Below the pieces are notes generated by a model. The model worked only from the letters and a program-made list of their open reading frames with translations, made no database searches and was not told where the DNA came from. A stretch of 64,000 nucleotides of DNA from Excoecaria cochinchinensis (taxonomy: Eukaryota; Streptophyta; Magnoliopsida; Malpighiales; Euphorbiaceae). Within the stretch, counting starts at the first letter, position 1, and every line of letters starts with the position of its first letter. Below, one piece after another: positions 1 through 10,510 of the stretch. The position numbers and the translations under genes were made by a program. The stretch spans positions 20,144,001 to 20,208,000 of the forward strand of contig CANTUQ010000055.1 in the NCBI GenBank assembly GCA_947683425.1. Direction: 5' to 3'.

Positions 1-1357
1 GGTGATAGTGGGAGGAGTTATCACCCGTCTGCTTTTGGCATTAGGAGTCACTCCAGACAGGATGAGAGGACCCCTGGATGAGGGGATACATACGGATGCC
101 CTTGCTGCAGTGCAGATGGGGATGATCTCGCAGATATCAGGGCAGGCAGAGGCGTACAGAGTACTGTCCATCCACGAGACCAGGCGGATGTTCTCCCTTC
201 CACCTTTGGGCCCAGACCCGGAGCAGCCAGAGCCAGAGCCAGAGCAGCAGCCTCCTCACCTAGAGCCAGAGCCACAGCAGTAGCCTCCTCACCCAGGGCC
301 AGAGCCAGAGCCGCACCCTCCTCAGCCTCCTCTACCCGAGCAGGAATGGCAGCCTCCTCAACCTCAGACTGTGCCATCGCCACCACAGCAGGAGCAGCCC
401 TGGACTCCGTCGGATTTCGACATGGAGTTCACTATGGATGAGCTCTTTGCCGCTTCACCGGCATCCAGAGCGTCGACTCTTGTCCCGTCGTTGAGTATCA
501 GGGTACAGAGGACTACCCACGGGCCCCCCGAGAGGTATCACCCATATTTTCGAGGCGACCCAGGGGCATCCACCTCCACGGCACCGCCGCTAGAGCCACC
601 ACAGCAGCAGCCAGCATAGCCTGACTTCTCTCAGCTCCTCACATCCATGTTCATAGCCTTAGAGCTGCCGCAGGATGAGAGAGACAGATCTATGCACGAG
701 AGGTTAGATCGCCAGCAGGCTGCTATTCAGGAGCAGTCCTAGTTGCTAGAGCGGTTAGCCCAGGAGCAGGCTGGTTATATCGATCACACAGCGTGAGAGC
801 AGGCTCGGGTCATGGAGGCCTTCAGAGATGAGCAGTCGAGGCTGATAGAGCAGATTGCCCAGGGTCAGAGGGAGCTTAGGAAGCAGCTCGCTCATGATTT
901 GAGAGCGTCTTAGGACCAGGCATCTCAGAGGGTTGATATAACCCTACAGATGATCGACGAGTCACTCGACTCTCTGAGATCCCAGGTCCAGGCGATAGAG
1001 GGGATCCTCCCACCCTTGTCTCAGACCATGAGGGAGTTCAGAGAGCAGACAGAGCAGCGCCTAGAGCAGATGAGAAAGGCCGCCAGCGAGCAGACCATTC
1101 AGATGAGCCAGGCATTCAAGAAGTGAGGAGGCACAATATCAGAGACCTTAGGGTTCATGAGGACTTGCACCCAGCCCTTCTTTGATGGCTATACTCAGAT
1201 CCGGTTTAGGCAGACCCACGATACTGGAGCAGGACCCTCTACGGCTCAGCCTCCACCTCCGGCACAGCCAGCTCTGCCTCCACCCCCGCCAGGGAAAGTG
1301 CACATATCAGATGACGAAGATCCTGATGAGGAGCCCTCCTACTATCTACCTCTCTGA
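1..1357 (+). pseudogene. Tat-A sense accessory ORF, 3' two thirds, decayed
   Basis: This is the left-truncated copy of the accessory gene seen at 19000-20964 (+) and 54827-56863 (-). One frame (frame 2) can be followed to the TGA at 1355-1357 without a frameshift, but it is cut by several stops, including TAG at 281 and 617. What remains is the end of the Athila-ORF1-like domain, a Pro/Gln/Glu-rich linker (about 200-620), a long Gln/Glu/Arg-rich coiled-coil stretch (about 650-1170) and an acidic tail with VHISDDEDPDEEPS. The product is not an enzyme. By position in Tat elements it is an extra ORF between integrase and the 3' LTR, of unknown function. The N-terminal part lies left of the window. 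Confidence 0.75.
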
Positions 1358-1789
1358 TATTCAGGATTCTACTTTGTATATCCGTTGTACAAAAGAGGAT
1401 ACTTCTAGTGAAAAACATTTGTTTTCAGTTTTGTACATCCATTCAGTTATTTATGATTCATTCATATCACAGATGAATGTTTCTTAGCATAATGACATGA
1501 CAAATGAAGAGAAAATAATAACAAAAGATAACTCGGATTTAGAAAAATGACAACTCAACAGAAAAAAAAGGGGAGAACCTGAAATGAAACATAATATGAT
1601 GAAAAGAAACCACATCATTCATAAACATGTTGAAAGATAACAACTCAAGCATGAACTAACAAAACCTTTTATCACACATGTATAGAGAAACATCGATTCG
1701 AACACAGGCATCGATTAAAAGTCCGAACAAGGGCACCTAAGATTCATGTATTCTTGGAATGAGGAACCCAGCGAGGCCTCCTCCTCTTC
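1358..1789 (+). other. Tat-A 3' untranslated spacer
   Basis: This is an AT-rich non-coding stretch between the accessory ORF stop and the tandem repeats. It aligns by eye with 20965-21420 of Tat-B, for example at the shared phrase gtacaaaagaggat. I see no ORF or RNA gene here. Confidence 0.6.
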
Positions 1790-2760
1790 ACATTGGGATT
1801 GTAGCCAGAGAGTGCTGCATCTCACGGTTCACGCGGCAGATAGAGAGCGCTACGCACCTTGCAGATCGGATGGGGGTTAGCAAGGGAACTTCAAATCGAA
1901 GCTATGGTTAGAAAAACACCGCTCTTCAAATCGGGATTGTAGACAGAGAGTGCTGCATCACACGATTCACGCGAAAGCCAGAGAGCGCTACGCACCTTGC
2001 AGATCGGATGGGGGTTAGCAAGGGAACATTAGATTGAAGCTGTGGTTAGAAAAACACCGCTCTTCACATCGGGATTATAGCCAGAGAGTGCTACATCTCA
2101 CGGTTCACGCAGCAGCCAGAGAGCGCTACGCACCTTGCAGATCGGATGGGGGTTAGCAAGGGAACTTCAGATCGAAGCTGTGGTTAGAAAAACACCGCTC
2201 TTCACATCGGGATAGTAGCCAAAGAGTGCTGCATCTCACGGTTCACGCAGCAGCCAGAGAGCGCTACGCACCTTGCAAATCAGATGGGGGTTAGCAAGGG
2301 AACTTCAGATCGAAGCTGTGGTTAGAAAAACACCGCTCTTCACATCAAGATTGTAACTAGAGAGTTCTGCATCTCACGTTTCACGCGGCAGCCAGAGAGC
2401 GCTACGCACCTTGTAGATCGGATGGGGGTTAGCAAGGGACCTTCAGATCGAAGCTGTGGTTAGAAAAACACCACTCTTCACATCGGGATCGTAGCCAGAG
2501 AGTGCTGCATCTCACGGTTGACGCAGCAGCCAGAGAGCGCTATGCACCTTGCAGATCGGATGGGGGTTAGCAAGGGAACTTCAAATCGAAGCTGTAGTTA
2601 GAGAACACTGCTCTTCACTCTGAGCTTGTAGTCAGAGAGCGCTACATCTCTTCAGAGCTGCGCAAGTCGAAACGAGGCCCGCAGAAACAATTGAAGTTGT
2701 GGTTAAAGAAACACCGCTCTTCATATCGAGATAGTGGCTAGAGAATGTTACGTCTCACCA
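1790..2760 (+). repeat. Tat-A 3' UTR tandem repeat, about 138-bp unit, about 7 copies
   Basis: The marker cgggatt/gtagcc recurs at about 1795, 1933, 2071, 2209, 2347, 2485 and 2620, a period of 137-138 bp. Each unit contains gagagcgctacgcacc, ggatgggggttagcaaggga and gaaaaacaccgctcttca. The last units are degenerate. Tandem arrays at this place, just before the 3' LTR, are known from Retand-type Tat elements. Confidence 0.9.
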
Positions 2761-2935
2761 ACACCTGCAGGTCGAGATGAGACCGATAGGGATATCTTAA
2801 CATCGCCAAATAGACCGAGATGAGGTCTACCCGACAAAAGGCACGGAAGGTAAGAACCGCCACAGGTACGCTTTCTTTCTTTCTGTCCCTTCTCTGAGTT
2901 TTGGCTCATCTAGGAGCTTGTGCACTAGTTTCCCC

Positions 2936-2950
2936 AAAACTGGGGGCAAC
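2936..2950 (+). other. Tat-A polypurine tract
   Basis: The sequence aaaactgggggcaac directly abuts the TGTAAGCACC start of the 3' LTR. Equivalent tracts precede the 3' LTRs of Tat-B (22123-22137) and Tat-C (37961-37974). It primes plus-strand DNA synthesis in LTR elements. Confidence 0.8.
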
Positions 2951-3211
2951 TGTAAGCACCCTGTCCCGGAGTGGTCCGGATCAGAGATTACCCTATGATG
3001 AAATCAGTATCCGAGCTTGTATAAATGGTTTAGATTTGGAGGTTTTAGTCCCATGCTTCACAATAAATGAGTCTTTTCACCTTTCGTAGGCAGAGGGGGG
3101 AAAGCAGGGATTTTTTTTTGAGTCAAAAAGTATATTTTCCTCTACAGATGGCCAGCCCATCTGTGAGAGGCCCGCCCATCGCTTAGGGTCACAGATGGCC
3201 TGTGGTATTTT

Positions 3212-3396
3212 CCGACGCCCGTCGGAATGCACCGCCTCTTCCAGAACACGCCGCCTGATTTCCTGGAGCACGCAACCTTTCCGACCCCCGTCGGTGGAAA
3301 TGGCAGGGTCGTCGGATGAATCCTTGTGTCAGAAGGATTCTTCCGATGTTCGTCTCCACACACTAACGCCCGTCGGTCGTGCCTGGCTTATAAAAT
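3212..3396 (+). promoter_or_regulatory. Tat-A LTR U3 promoter: CCGACG palindromes plus TATA
   Basis: Palindromes of the type ccgacgcccgtcgg occur at 3212-3225 and 3281-3294, with degenerate copies near 3343 and 3366. A TATA box (tataaaat) at 3389-3396 follows the last copy. The spacing between copies is about 62-69 bp. Their position just upstream of TATA fits transcription-factor sites or DNA hairpins; binding itself is inferred. Confidence 0.65.
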
Positions 3397-3542
3397 CTTC
3401 GGATTTTCTCTTAAAAAGGGTTCCAAAAATTTTTAAGAGGGGAAACTCTGCCAAAATTCAAGTACATTTTCTCTCTATTCCAACAAACACATTCATTAAG
3501 AAATCTCTTTCAACTTAAGGATCAAACCATTAAAAAGGAACT

Positions 3543-3558
3543 AAAACTAATTAGTTTT
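3543..3558. repeat. 16-bp perfect palindrome in LTR
   Basis: AAAACTAATTAGTTTT is a perfect palindrome about 150 nt downstream of the TATA box, so probably in transcribed R/leader sequence. Identical copies lie at 6226-6241, 22705-22720 and 53325-53340 in the related LTRs. Confidence 0.85.
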
Positions 3559-3878
3559 CTTTGGGTTTTTGATTCCAAAGTCAATCTTTTGAGGGGTTAA
3601 GGAGGAAATAAACCATTTTCCTTTTTTTGACCCTTCACTTTGTTTCTTGTGGAGCGTGCGGGACTTTAATCAACATCAAGAATATCATTAAAACATTATC
3701 TGAGGGTAAATATTCCGGACTCATTCTCCATATCATTTCATCTTTGCTCTTTATTTTTGTTGTTCTTTCGATCTTTGCTATTATCTCCCTTTATTTTGAC
3801 TCTTTTCATCTCAGTTGGTGGTAAAAGCCCATTTTTGCTCCAAAAAGAGAGTTTTTGTTGTTTACTTTCGGAGACAAT

Positions 3879-3922
3879 GGTGACCGACGGGTCATCTGTT
3901 TCACCGACGCCCGTCGGTCACC
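3879..3922. repeat. Inverted repeat with 13-bp perfect arms in Tat-A LTR
   Basis: The left arm ggtgaccgacggg (3879-3891) is the exact reverse complement of cccgtcggtcacc (3910-3922), with an 18-nt loop. A diverged equivalent lies near 23041-23083 in Tat-B. It contains the same GACGGG core as the U3 palindromes. Confidence 0.85.
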
Positions 3923-4976
3923 CCACTCACAGACGCCCCCTCTCTTGAGTGAGCGACGGACATGTCGGTCACTTTGACTGACGCCCATCGGTCACTCGGC
4001 AGAGGCCATCGCTGGGTCCTATCTCCACGTTTTCGAATCTTTTTCTATATCTTTCAAGTTCTTTTGACTTTATTTATGATGAGCTTTCCTATATTAACAT
4101 CTTTTAACTTTCTGTGAGCATATATTGATTTTCTTGGACTATCCTGAGCTCGAGGGGCTATCTACCATACTCGGAGGATTTCGTCCGGTTTAGTTTTCTA
4201 ACCTTCTTGGTCATTTCCTTTATTCGTTTATTCATTGATTGTTTTATGTACTTGATTATACCCTCTTTGCATCCCGTTAAATGTAAAAATTGATTAATGT
4301 TTATATTTAATAAAAAGAGGTTTTCATAAACATAAGGACCCAATGTCCTACTTTTATCCAATAAAAGTCATCACAATAAAAACATCCAATTTTAATAATG
4401 ATGCATGCGAGGATCAAAGTCCTCAAAATGAACAATGCCCCGATTCGTGTATGTATCGCACATTTATAAAAGGGAGTTGTATTCTGCTCCTTGTATTATT
4501 GTAATTTATTGCTTTCACTATTTACTTGCTCATTTACGGCTTTCCATATATGAATAAATGCGCCTTCAATCAATTGCATCGTGTGGAGAGAGAGCGAATC
4601 AATGATAATTATAATTTAATCATAAAATAATCGAGGTAGAAATAGATGAGAAATCCCGAACCCAGCTCTGGTCTTTGGGCTCAAAGCGGCGGGAGGTTTA
4701 GCCTCCAAGACACCTCTTGCGTCACGAGACTCTGGCATTAATCCTCGGCTCCTTAGGGCGAGAGGTTTACCCTCCAAGACCCCTCTGGTGGTCCCAAAAT
4801 GGATACTAAGCGCAGTCTTAGGCTCTCCGAGGCGAGAGAAATTTTCCCAACCTTCTTGTTGCCCAACATAGACGCACTTGCGATTTATTGCAAGCTGTCA
4901 ACGGACCCACAAATGCCCCGATCGCCCTCAAGCGGGCGGTCGCAAGGGCGGCCGCGGGGATTCGACGCGCGTCACA

Positions 4977-5549
4977 GATTGTATTCCGCCCTAGTTTTGT
5001 TGTATTTTATTTTCATGTACCTTATTTTATTTGCCCTTTTATTTATCGCTTTCCTTGAATGATCAAACTTGCACTCTAATTATTGCATCGAGATATATGA
5101 GAAAAGGGATGAAAACGTAAATTCAAAACTTAATTATAAAATAACCAAGGTATGAATAAATGAGAAGTCCCGAACCATCTCTGATCTTTGGGCTTAACGA
5201 GGCGAGAGGACCATTCCTTTGTTTCATTCGAATGGGATCTCCAAAACACCTCTTGTGTCCCACCAAAAGACTTAAATTTACAATCCTAGGCTCAACGGGG
5301 TTAGAGGGTCATTCTAATGTTCTATTAGGATTATATCTCCAAGATCCCTTTAGCTTGACCAAAATGGATATTATGCGCCGTCTTAGGCTCATCGAGGCTC
5401 GACGACCTGTCCCAATGTTCTATTGGGTGGCGACTCCAAGAAACCTCCTTGTTGCCCAAAATAGATGCACTTTTAAATACCTTACAAGTTTTCATGAACC
5501 TCTCTTGGAAGCCCTAAGAGCGGGCCTTCGGGGTTCGGCGCGCGTCACA
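4977..5549 (+). repeat. Older, diverged Tat LTR fragment (U5 half)
   Basis: It begins inside the conserved LTR block (ttgtattccgcc) and ends with cgcgcgtcaca. It carries the usual U5 phrases (gagaagtcccgaacc, ccaatgttctattgggtgg) but is clearly more diverged than the other Tat LTRs. Tat-A is inserted at its left edge. On the right it touches Tk1 gag, so it is probably the 3' end of an old Tat element that invaded Tk1. Confidence 0.7.
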
Positions 5550-5658
5550 ACTTGTTGTACCCTAAGAGGCCTTATTCAAAATCCCTCAAGGTATGGCCTG
5601 AGTGTTAGAAAGAATGACAACCTCTAAACCTCCTACTGATGTAATTAGAAAGCATGGG
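5550..5658 (+). pseudogene. gag: Tk1 gag, small N-terminal fragment left of Tat-B
   Basis: Translation of about 5595-5658 gives a short stretch ending in DVIRKHG, which matches the gag of Tk2 just before its EEFHG segment (about 28850). One TGA, probably from CGA, breaks it. The rest of this gag resumes at 24167 on the far side of Tat-B, so this is the left half of an interrupted gene. The original start codon is left of the older Tat LTR, outside the window. Confidence 0.75.
5654..5658. other. Target-site duplication of Tat-B, left copy
   Basis: ATGGG at 5654-5658 pairs with GTGGG at 24167-24171. Four of five bases match, consistent with a 5-bp gypsy-type duplication with one later change. 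Confidence 0.7.
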
Positions 5659-6587
5659 TGTGGGCACCGTGTCCCGGAGCGGTCCGGATCAAAGATTACC
5701 CTATGATGAAATCAGTATCCAAACCTGTACAAACGGTTTGGATTCGGAGGTTTTAGTCCCATGCTCCACGAGAAATGAGTATTTTCACCTTTCGTAGGCA
5801 GAGGGGGAAAATGGGAAATTTTTGAGTTAAAAAGTATGTTTTCCTCGACAGACGGCCAGCCCGTCGCTTAGGGTCACAGACGTCCTATGGTTTTTTTCTA
5901 CGCCCGTCGGACGGATCTGCTTCTTTCGGAGCACGCCATCTGGTTTCCCGGAGCACGCAACCTCTCCGACTCCCGTCGGTGGAAATGGCAGGGCCGTCGG
6001 ATGAATCCTTGTGTCAAAAGGATTCTTCCGACGCCCGTCGCCACATCCGACGCCCGTCGGTTAGCCCTGGCCTATAAAAGCTTTGAATTTCCTCCTAAAA
6101 AGGGTTCCAAAAATTTTCAAAAGGGGAAACTCTGCCAAAATTCAAGCGCATTTTCTCTCTCTTCCAGCAAACACATACATCAAGAAATTTCTTTTAATTT
6201 GAGAATCAAACCATAAAAAGAAACTAAAACTAATTAGTTTTCTTTGAGTGTTTGGTCTCTGGGCTCAAAGAGGCGAGAGGTTTACCCTCCAAGACACCTC
6301 TTGTGTCACGAGACTTTAGCGTTAATCCTAGGCTCCTTAGGGCGAGAGGTTCACCCTCCAAGACCCCTTTGGTTGGCCCAAAATGGATACTAAGCGCAGT
6401 CTTAGGCTCTCCGAGGCGAGAGAAACTTTCCCAATGTTCTATTGGGGGGCGACTCCATGAAACCTCCTTGTTGCCCAACATAGACGCACTTGCGATTCAT
6501 TGCAAGCTGTCAGCGGACCCTCAATTGCCCGATCGCCCTCAAGCGGGCGGTCAGAGGGGCGGCCGAGGGATTCTGGCGCACGTCACA
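5659..6587 (+). repeat. Tat-B 5' LTR, internally deleted (929 bp)
   Basis: It runs from TGTGGGCACC to CGTCACA. Compared with the 3' LTR (2029 bp), about 1100 bp is missing between 6245 and 6255, just after the 16-bp palindrome. The break joins ctttgagt to ggtctctgggctc. The U3 promoter and U5 end are kept. As LTRs are identical at insertion, the deletion came later. Confidence 0.9.
5899..6080 (+). promoter_or_regulatory. Tat-B 5' LTR promoter: palindromes and TATA box
   Basis: Copies of the ccgacgcccgtcgg palindrome, some imperfect, lie near 5899-5910, 5966-5979, 6028-6040 and 6047-6060. The last two look like a local 19-bp duplication. TATA (tataaaag) is at 6073-6080, only 12 bp after the last copy. 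Transcription would begin about 30 bp downstream. Confidence 0.65.
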
Positions 6588-6588
6588 G

Positions 6589-6607
6589 TGGTGACTCCAC
6601 TGGGGAC
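6589..6607 (+). other. Primer-binding site, tRNA-Arg type
   Basis: tggtgactccactggggac lies one base after the LTR end. It is complementary, with one mismatch, to the 3' end of plant tRNA-Arg(ACG) as I recall it (GTGGAGTCG plus CCA). tRNA-Arg priming is typical of Ogre-like Tat elements. Confidence 0.8.
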
Positions 6608-7502
6608 TTATGGTTTGAGACTTCAATTTGAAAATACCTCGTTTAACATTTATGATTAAAATTTAATTCATAAATTTGCTTCCTTTCAAATTTGCTTCAC
6701 ATCCCATTAGAGCTTTAGAATATGCTAGTTTGGTCCCTCTATTAGCCCCGGTGCGTTCCTGAAGCACGACCCTATTTTCACTCAATTTAGGGAAGTGTTA
6801 AGGATAATCACCAGCCCAAGCCTCGTACCTTAATGGTATATCAAAATGATGACCCGATCGGTCGTTATGCTCGTGATGAGCTAGACCTGTCAGTAGGGAT
6901 CATGCTTGGCTAGCCCTAAAGTAACATCTCGCTTATCCAAAGCTCATTTAACGGCCGTAGTTACTTTCCACAGGTGATATGAACCATAATTCTATGCTTG
7001 CTGTATGGATCCTCATGTATTGGGTGAGTCCAGATGTCTTGCTTGGTAACCTAGCCAAAGGCTTTCATGCCTCGGCAGGGCCATGTCGAAATTTTTGGAA
7101 TGTCTAAATACATGATGATCATTATCCATTCGCTTGTACATCAGCATAGGGGTGTCATACTGCCGGTTTTTTGCCGTGCACCATGCGTGTCCATTGGGTC
7201 CCTCGTTGACCCTTGGGCTAATCCCACCTAGGAAAGAGACAGCGCGACCACATGTGTAGGAGAAATAAGGGTAGAAGGACCTACTTGCTTGCTTGTGTTT
7301 TGTGGGTGTTGCATATCACGACCACACATTGCATCTGCATTCCATGCATCATATCTGACGGCTTGTCCCTGCAGCCATCATAGATCTGCCCAGGTGGACT
7401 AGATCGCCTACCGGACGTTTGATCCGAGTTCCTGCATCTAAACTGCCAGGTAGAGAGGGCCTTTCAGAGATCTTATCAGAAGTCAGCTATACCGTATCTG
7501 AG
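6608..7502 (+). other. Tat-B 5' leader with strongly conserved block
   Basis: Non-coding. The segment 6725-6910 is almost identical to 33624-33806 (Tat-C) and 50464-50650 (Tat-D), although the elements differ in much of their LTRs. It contains short potential stems (gctc-gtgat-gagc; gacccgatcggtc). Before gag, 7362-7376 reads tccctgcag followed by ccatca, a splice-acceptor-like sequence kept in all three elements. Candidate roles are RNA packaging, dimerisation or leader splicing. Confidence 0.6.
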
Positions 7503-9129
7503 ATGGCAAAATCACCTAGGGGAGATGATGCCACCAGGGCCATGATTGCAGAAGAGGTGGGCTGACGGTTTGAGGAATTTAAGGGCAGAATGATGAACAT
7601 GCTAACTGCTTTGGCACAATAGAATGCTCCGCAGAATCCACCACCTCCTCCTCCCGTGAGACAGAATGAGCAAGAAGAGGAAAGAGCTGAGAGGCAAGAA
7701 GAGCCTATTCGGCCGCCACCAATAGAGCTGAGGTCAGTAGCTTCGGGAGGACAGAGAAGAAGACCAGTGCTGAGGGTAGATGATGACAGGGATGATAAAG
7801 ACGACAAAATGAGTTCTGTATCTGAGAGGGAAGGCACCCCAAACTGATGAGTTTATTCTGAAGAAGATGGAGAAGAGGTTTGAAGCCATGGCCCGTATGC
7901 TGAGTAGAGGTCCGATTCCTTACAGCTTCAAGATGCCTGATGTGCCAAAATTTAACGGTACCTCTGACCCAACTGCCCATGTGAAGCAATACTCTCTGGT
8001 CATGAAAGGGACCACTTCGTCTAAGAGGCAGAAGGTGGAGTACTTTTGTTTAAGTCTGACTAGCCCTGCCATCGATTGGTACCATAGCCTCGATCGTCGA
8101 ACTAAGGAAGATTGGGTTTTACTCACAGAGGAGTTCTTGAGGCAATACGATTGCAACACCAGGATGGAGGTGACTCTTAAAGATCTTGAATTGCTCCAGC
8201 AAAAGGCCGGGGAACCTTTTTACGACTATCTCACCCGCTGGCGGAATAGGGTAACGAAAATGCGAAGAAAGCCAGACACCCAAGACCAGATCCGTTTATT
8301 TATCAAGAATGCAAGCCCATATTTGCAGGATGGTCTGAAGATGAAAGGGTTGAAGGTTTGGGAGTCTCTGAAAGACATAGCCATTGAAGCAGAAGGGGAG
8401 TTCTTGGCTCGAAAAGCTAACAATGATAGTTTGACAAAAAGGACTAACACCGGTCAGGGAACCAGTAGGCTAGCTGGTCCCAGTGGTAGCACCAGAAGAA
8501 CAATTAAGGTGTCTGCTACTGACGCAACTACCTCGAGGAAGTTTTCAAACTTAGGAAGACCACTGTCTTGGGTCTTAAGAAGGTTGATAAAGGAAGGAAA
8601 GTTGCAACCTCTGGCTCCTAGGCCTGCTATGATGCAAGGGAAGCCAGGTCACAAGGACAATGAATACTGTGCATTTCATCAGCACACAGGCCATCTAACG
8701 GATAAGTGTAAGGCGCTGAGGCACTCTATTCAAAATCTGATTGATGACAAGCAGATTTTCGAGCCGGAGAAGAGGGAAGATAAGAAGAAGCCTGGTTACA
8801 ATGCCGTACCACCACCAGTTTTTATGATCGGATCCAGCTTGCTAGAGTGGTACATACTGCAGGATTTATTTGGGAGCAAGGGTTTTGCTGTTGTTTGTTC
8901 TGATGATAGAGAAGAAAGAGTAGTAGTGGCAACCATTGATTGTTGGTCGAGCAGTGAGAGCGGTGGAGAGGCCGAAGAGGAAGGAGAGATGAACTCTGAC
9001 TTGTGGAGATCTGATGAGGATGAAGAAGAGGTAGGGGCTGTGACAAGAAGTGGGAGAGTGGTCCCTGAGATTATGAGGGTACCGGAACCAGAGCAGCCAT
9101 CGACGGAAAAAGAGCCAGAGGAGAACTAG
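7503..9129 (+). pseudogene. gag: Tat-B gag
   Basis: Gag forms the particle core and binds RNA. The start is taken at ATG 7503, first in the frame that opens toward the proline-rich stretch. Stops at about 7563 (TGA) and 7621 (TAG) and one extra base near 7845 break the N-terminal part. From 7867 an unbroken 420-codon frame runs to TAG 9127. In that frame, residues about 15-185 form the Retrotrans_gag-type domain. Residues C268-H271-H276-C281 form a variant zinc knuckle typical of Tat gag, and the C-terminus is rich in Glu. Pol lies directly downstream. Confidence 0.85.
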
Positions 9130-10510
9130 ATTGTTAAGCAGTTAAAGAAGACCGCAGCTCAGATATCCATCTGGGATCTTTTAAGGCAGTCCCCTTTTCA
9201 CAGGTAAAAAGTGGTAGAGGCTTTGACTGAGTCCACTGTTGCCACCATAATTTCCCCATCGAAACTTTTGGGTCTAGTTAAAGGAGAATAAGGGGAGAGA
9301 TTGGTTTTTTTCGATGCCGACTGCCAGTCGAGGGCCGCGATCATAACCGACCTCTAAACATCAAAGCACAGATTAACGACAAGCCCACCGCTTGCGTTAT
9401 GGTAGATGATGGATCTTCTATCAATATTTGCCCTTTGATAGCCCTTCAGGCTTTTGGATTGAGTGAGGATATGCTCAGAGAATCAGACTTGACGATTACA
9501 GCCTATGATAATTCAAGAAGGCAAGCCTCGGGAACATTCAAGACCCTGGTCAAGACGGGACCCATTGAGGTGGAAGTAGAGTTCATGGTTCTGCCCATCC
9601 CAGCTAACTTCTCAGCCCTGCTTAGGAGGCCTTAGTTTCACAGATTAGGAGGAGTACCATCCACACTGCATCAAATGATAAAGTTCCCACACAAAGGGGA
9701 GGTGATAACTATTAAGGCGGCCAGAGAGAATCAGGTGTCAGCTCTTGAAATTGCTAATCAGCCTTTCAGCGGCTTCCACGTGTCAATGATAGGAGAAGAG
9801 CACGGACCAGTGGATAACCCAGCAGTAGTTAACATGATGAAAAAGATGCACTATCTCCCTGGGGCTGGTTTGGGTAAAAACTCTCAGGGGCTGCAGACTG
9901 CGATCACCACTCGAGGTAAGAAGAACCGAAAGGGTCTGGGGTACAGAGTCGATTTTGGCAAGAAGAATACGGCGGGTAAGATCGTTCATATCTCAGAGAG
10001 CTTTGTGCCCGCATCCTTGGTATGCGCCTATACTGGTGCAGATGAGCCAAAGTGGGTAAATGGGAGAATTGTCCCCGGATTTAAAATCTTCAACGATGTA
10101 TTTGACTGGGATGTCGGGGTTATCAAGACCGCTGAGAACTTCTAGGATGAAGAGGTCATGACTTAGTGCATTGCCTGGGACAGATGCGAGCCCGAAGAGG
10201 TTGTCACCGAGAAGATGTTGTTTGCTAGGCTGAAAGGGAAAGAGAAGATGGAAGAAACAGAAATGAAGATTGGGGATTTAAAGATTTCCTCAGGAGTGCC
10301 AGAAGGGCCTCTGCTGAACCAAGTAGTCAATGAGCAAGCTACAACAGCATCAACCTCTAGGGAAGCAGAAGAAGACTCTTACTTAGATTGTCCTTTTATT
10401 CCAGAACTTTTTTATGATGTAAATGACAATTATAATATTATTAATAAGGCAAATGATTTCTCTTGTGCGATGTTTCTAATGATTTCAACATGCATGAACA
10501 TGATCATATT
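9130..10510 (+). pseudogene. pol: Tat-B protease with G-patch domain
   Basis: This segment continues from gag and contains the aspartic protease, with active-site motif VDDGSSIN starting at 9402. A G-patch-like segment, with glycines in the pattern LPGAGLG...GLGYR, covers about 9852-9950. A spacer leads into RT. The frame changes near 9310-9350 and again near 10420-10540. Stops at 9633 and 10143 look like TGG-to-TAG changes. Tat-D (51150-51930) and Tat-E have the same order in open frames. A G-patch after the protease is also known in betaretroviruses, where it binds nucleic acid. Confidence 0.8.

Larger units (their letters stand above)
1..4976 (+). mobile_element. Tat-A: 3' portion of a Tat-lineage Ty3/gypsy retrotransposon
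   Basis: The order is accessory ORF remnant, untranslated region, 138-bp tandem repeats, polypurine tract and 3' LTR, the same as in Tat-B and Tat-E. The 5' LTR, gag and pol lie left of the window. The right flank (4977 on) is an older Tat LTR entered at its conserved U5 block, so Tat-A is nested in another Tat. Confidence 0.85.
2951..4976 (+). repeat. Tat-A 3' LTR (2026 bp)
   Basis: The LTR runs from TGTAAGCACC to GCGCGTCACA (TG...CA) and aligns along its length with the Tat-B 3' LTR. In order it holds U3 palindromes (3212-3376), a TATA box (3389), a 16-bp palindrome (3543-3558), a 13-bp-arm inverted repeat (3879-3922) and a conserved U5 block (about 4380-4976). Near its 3' end it lacks the segment that in the other Tat LTRs contains the internal primer-site-like sequence. 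Confidence 0.9.

Noticed and set aside
2901..3518. ORFs across the Tat-A LTR start, in both strands
   Set aside because: They lie in LTR U3 with palindromes; not conserved in frame between LTR copies.
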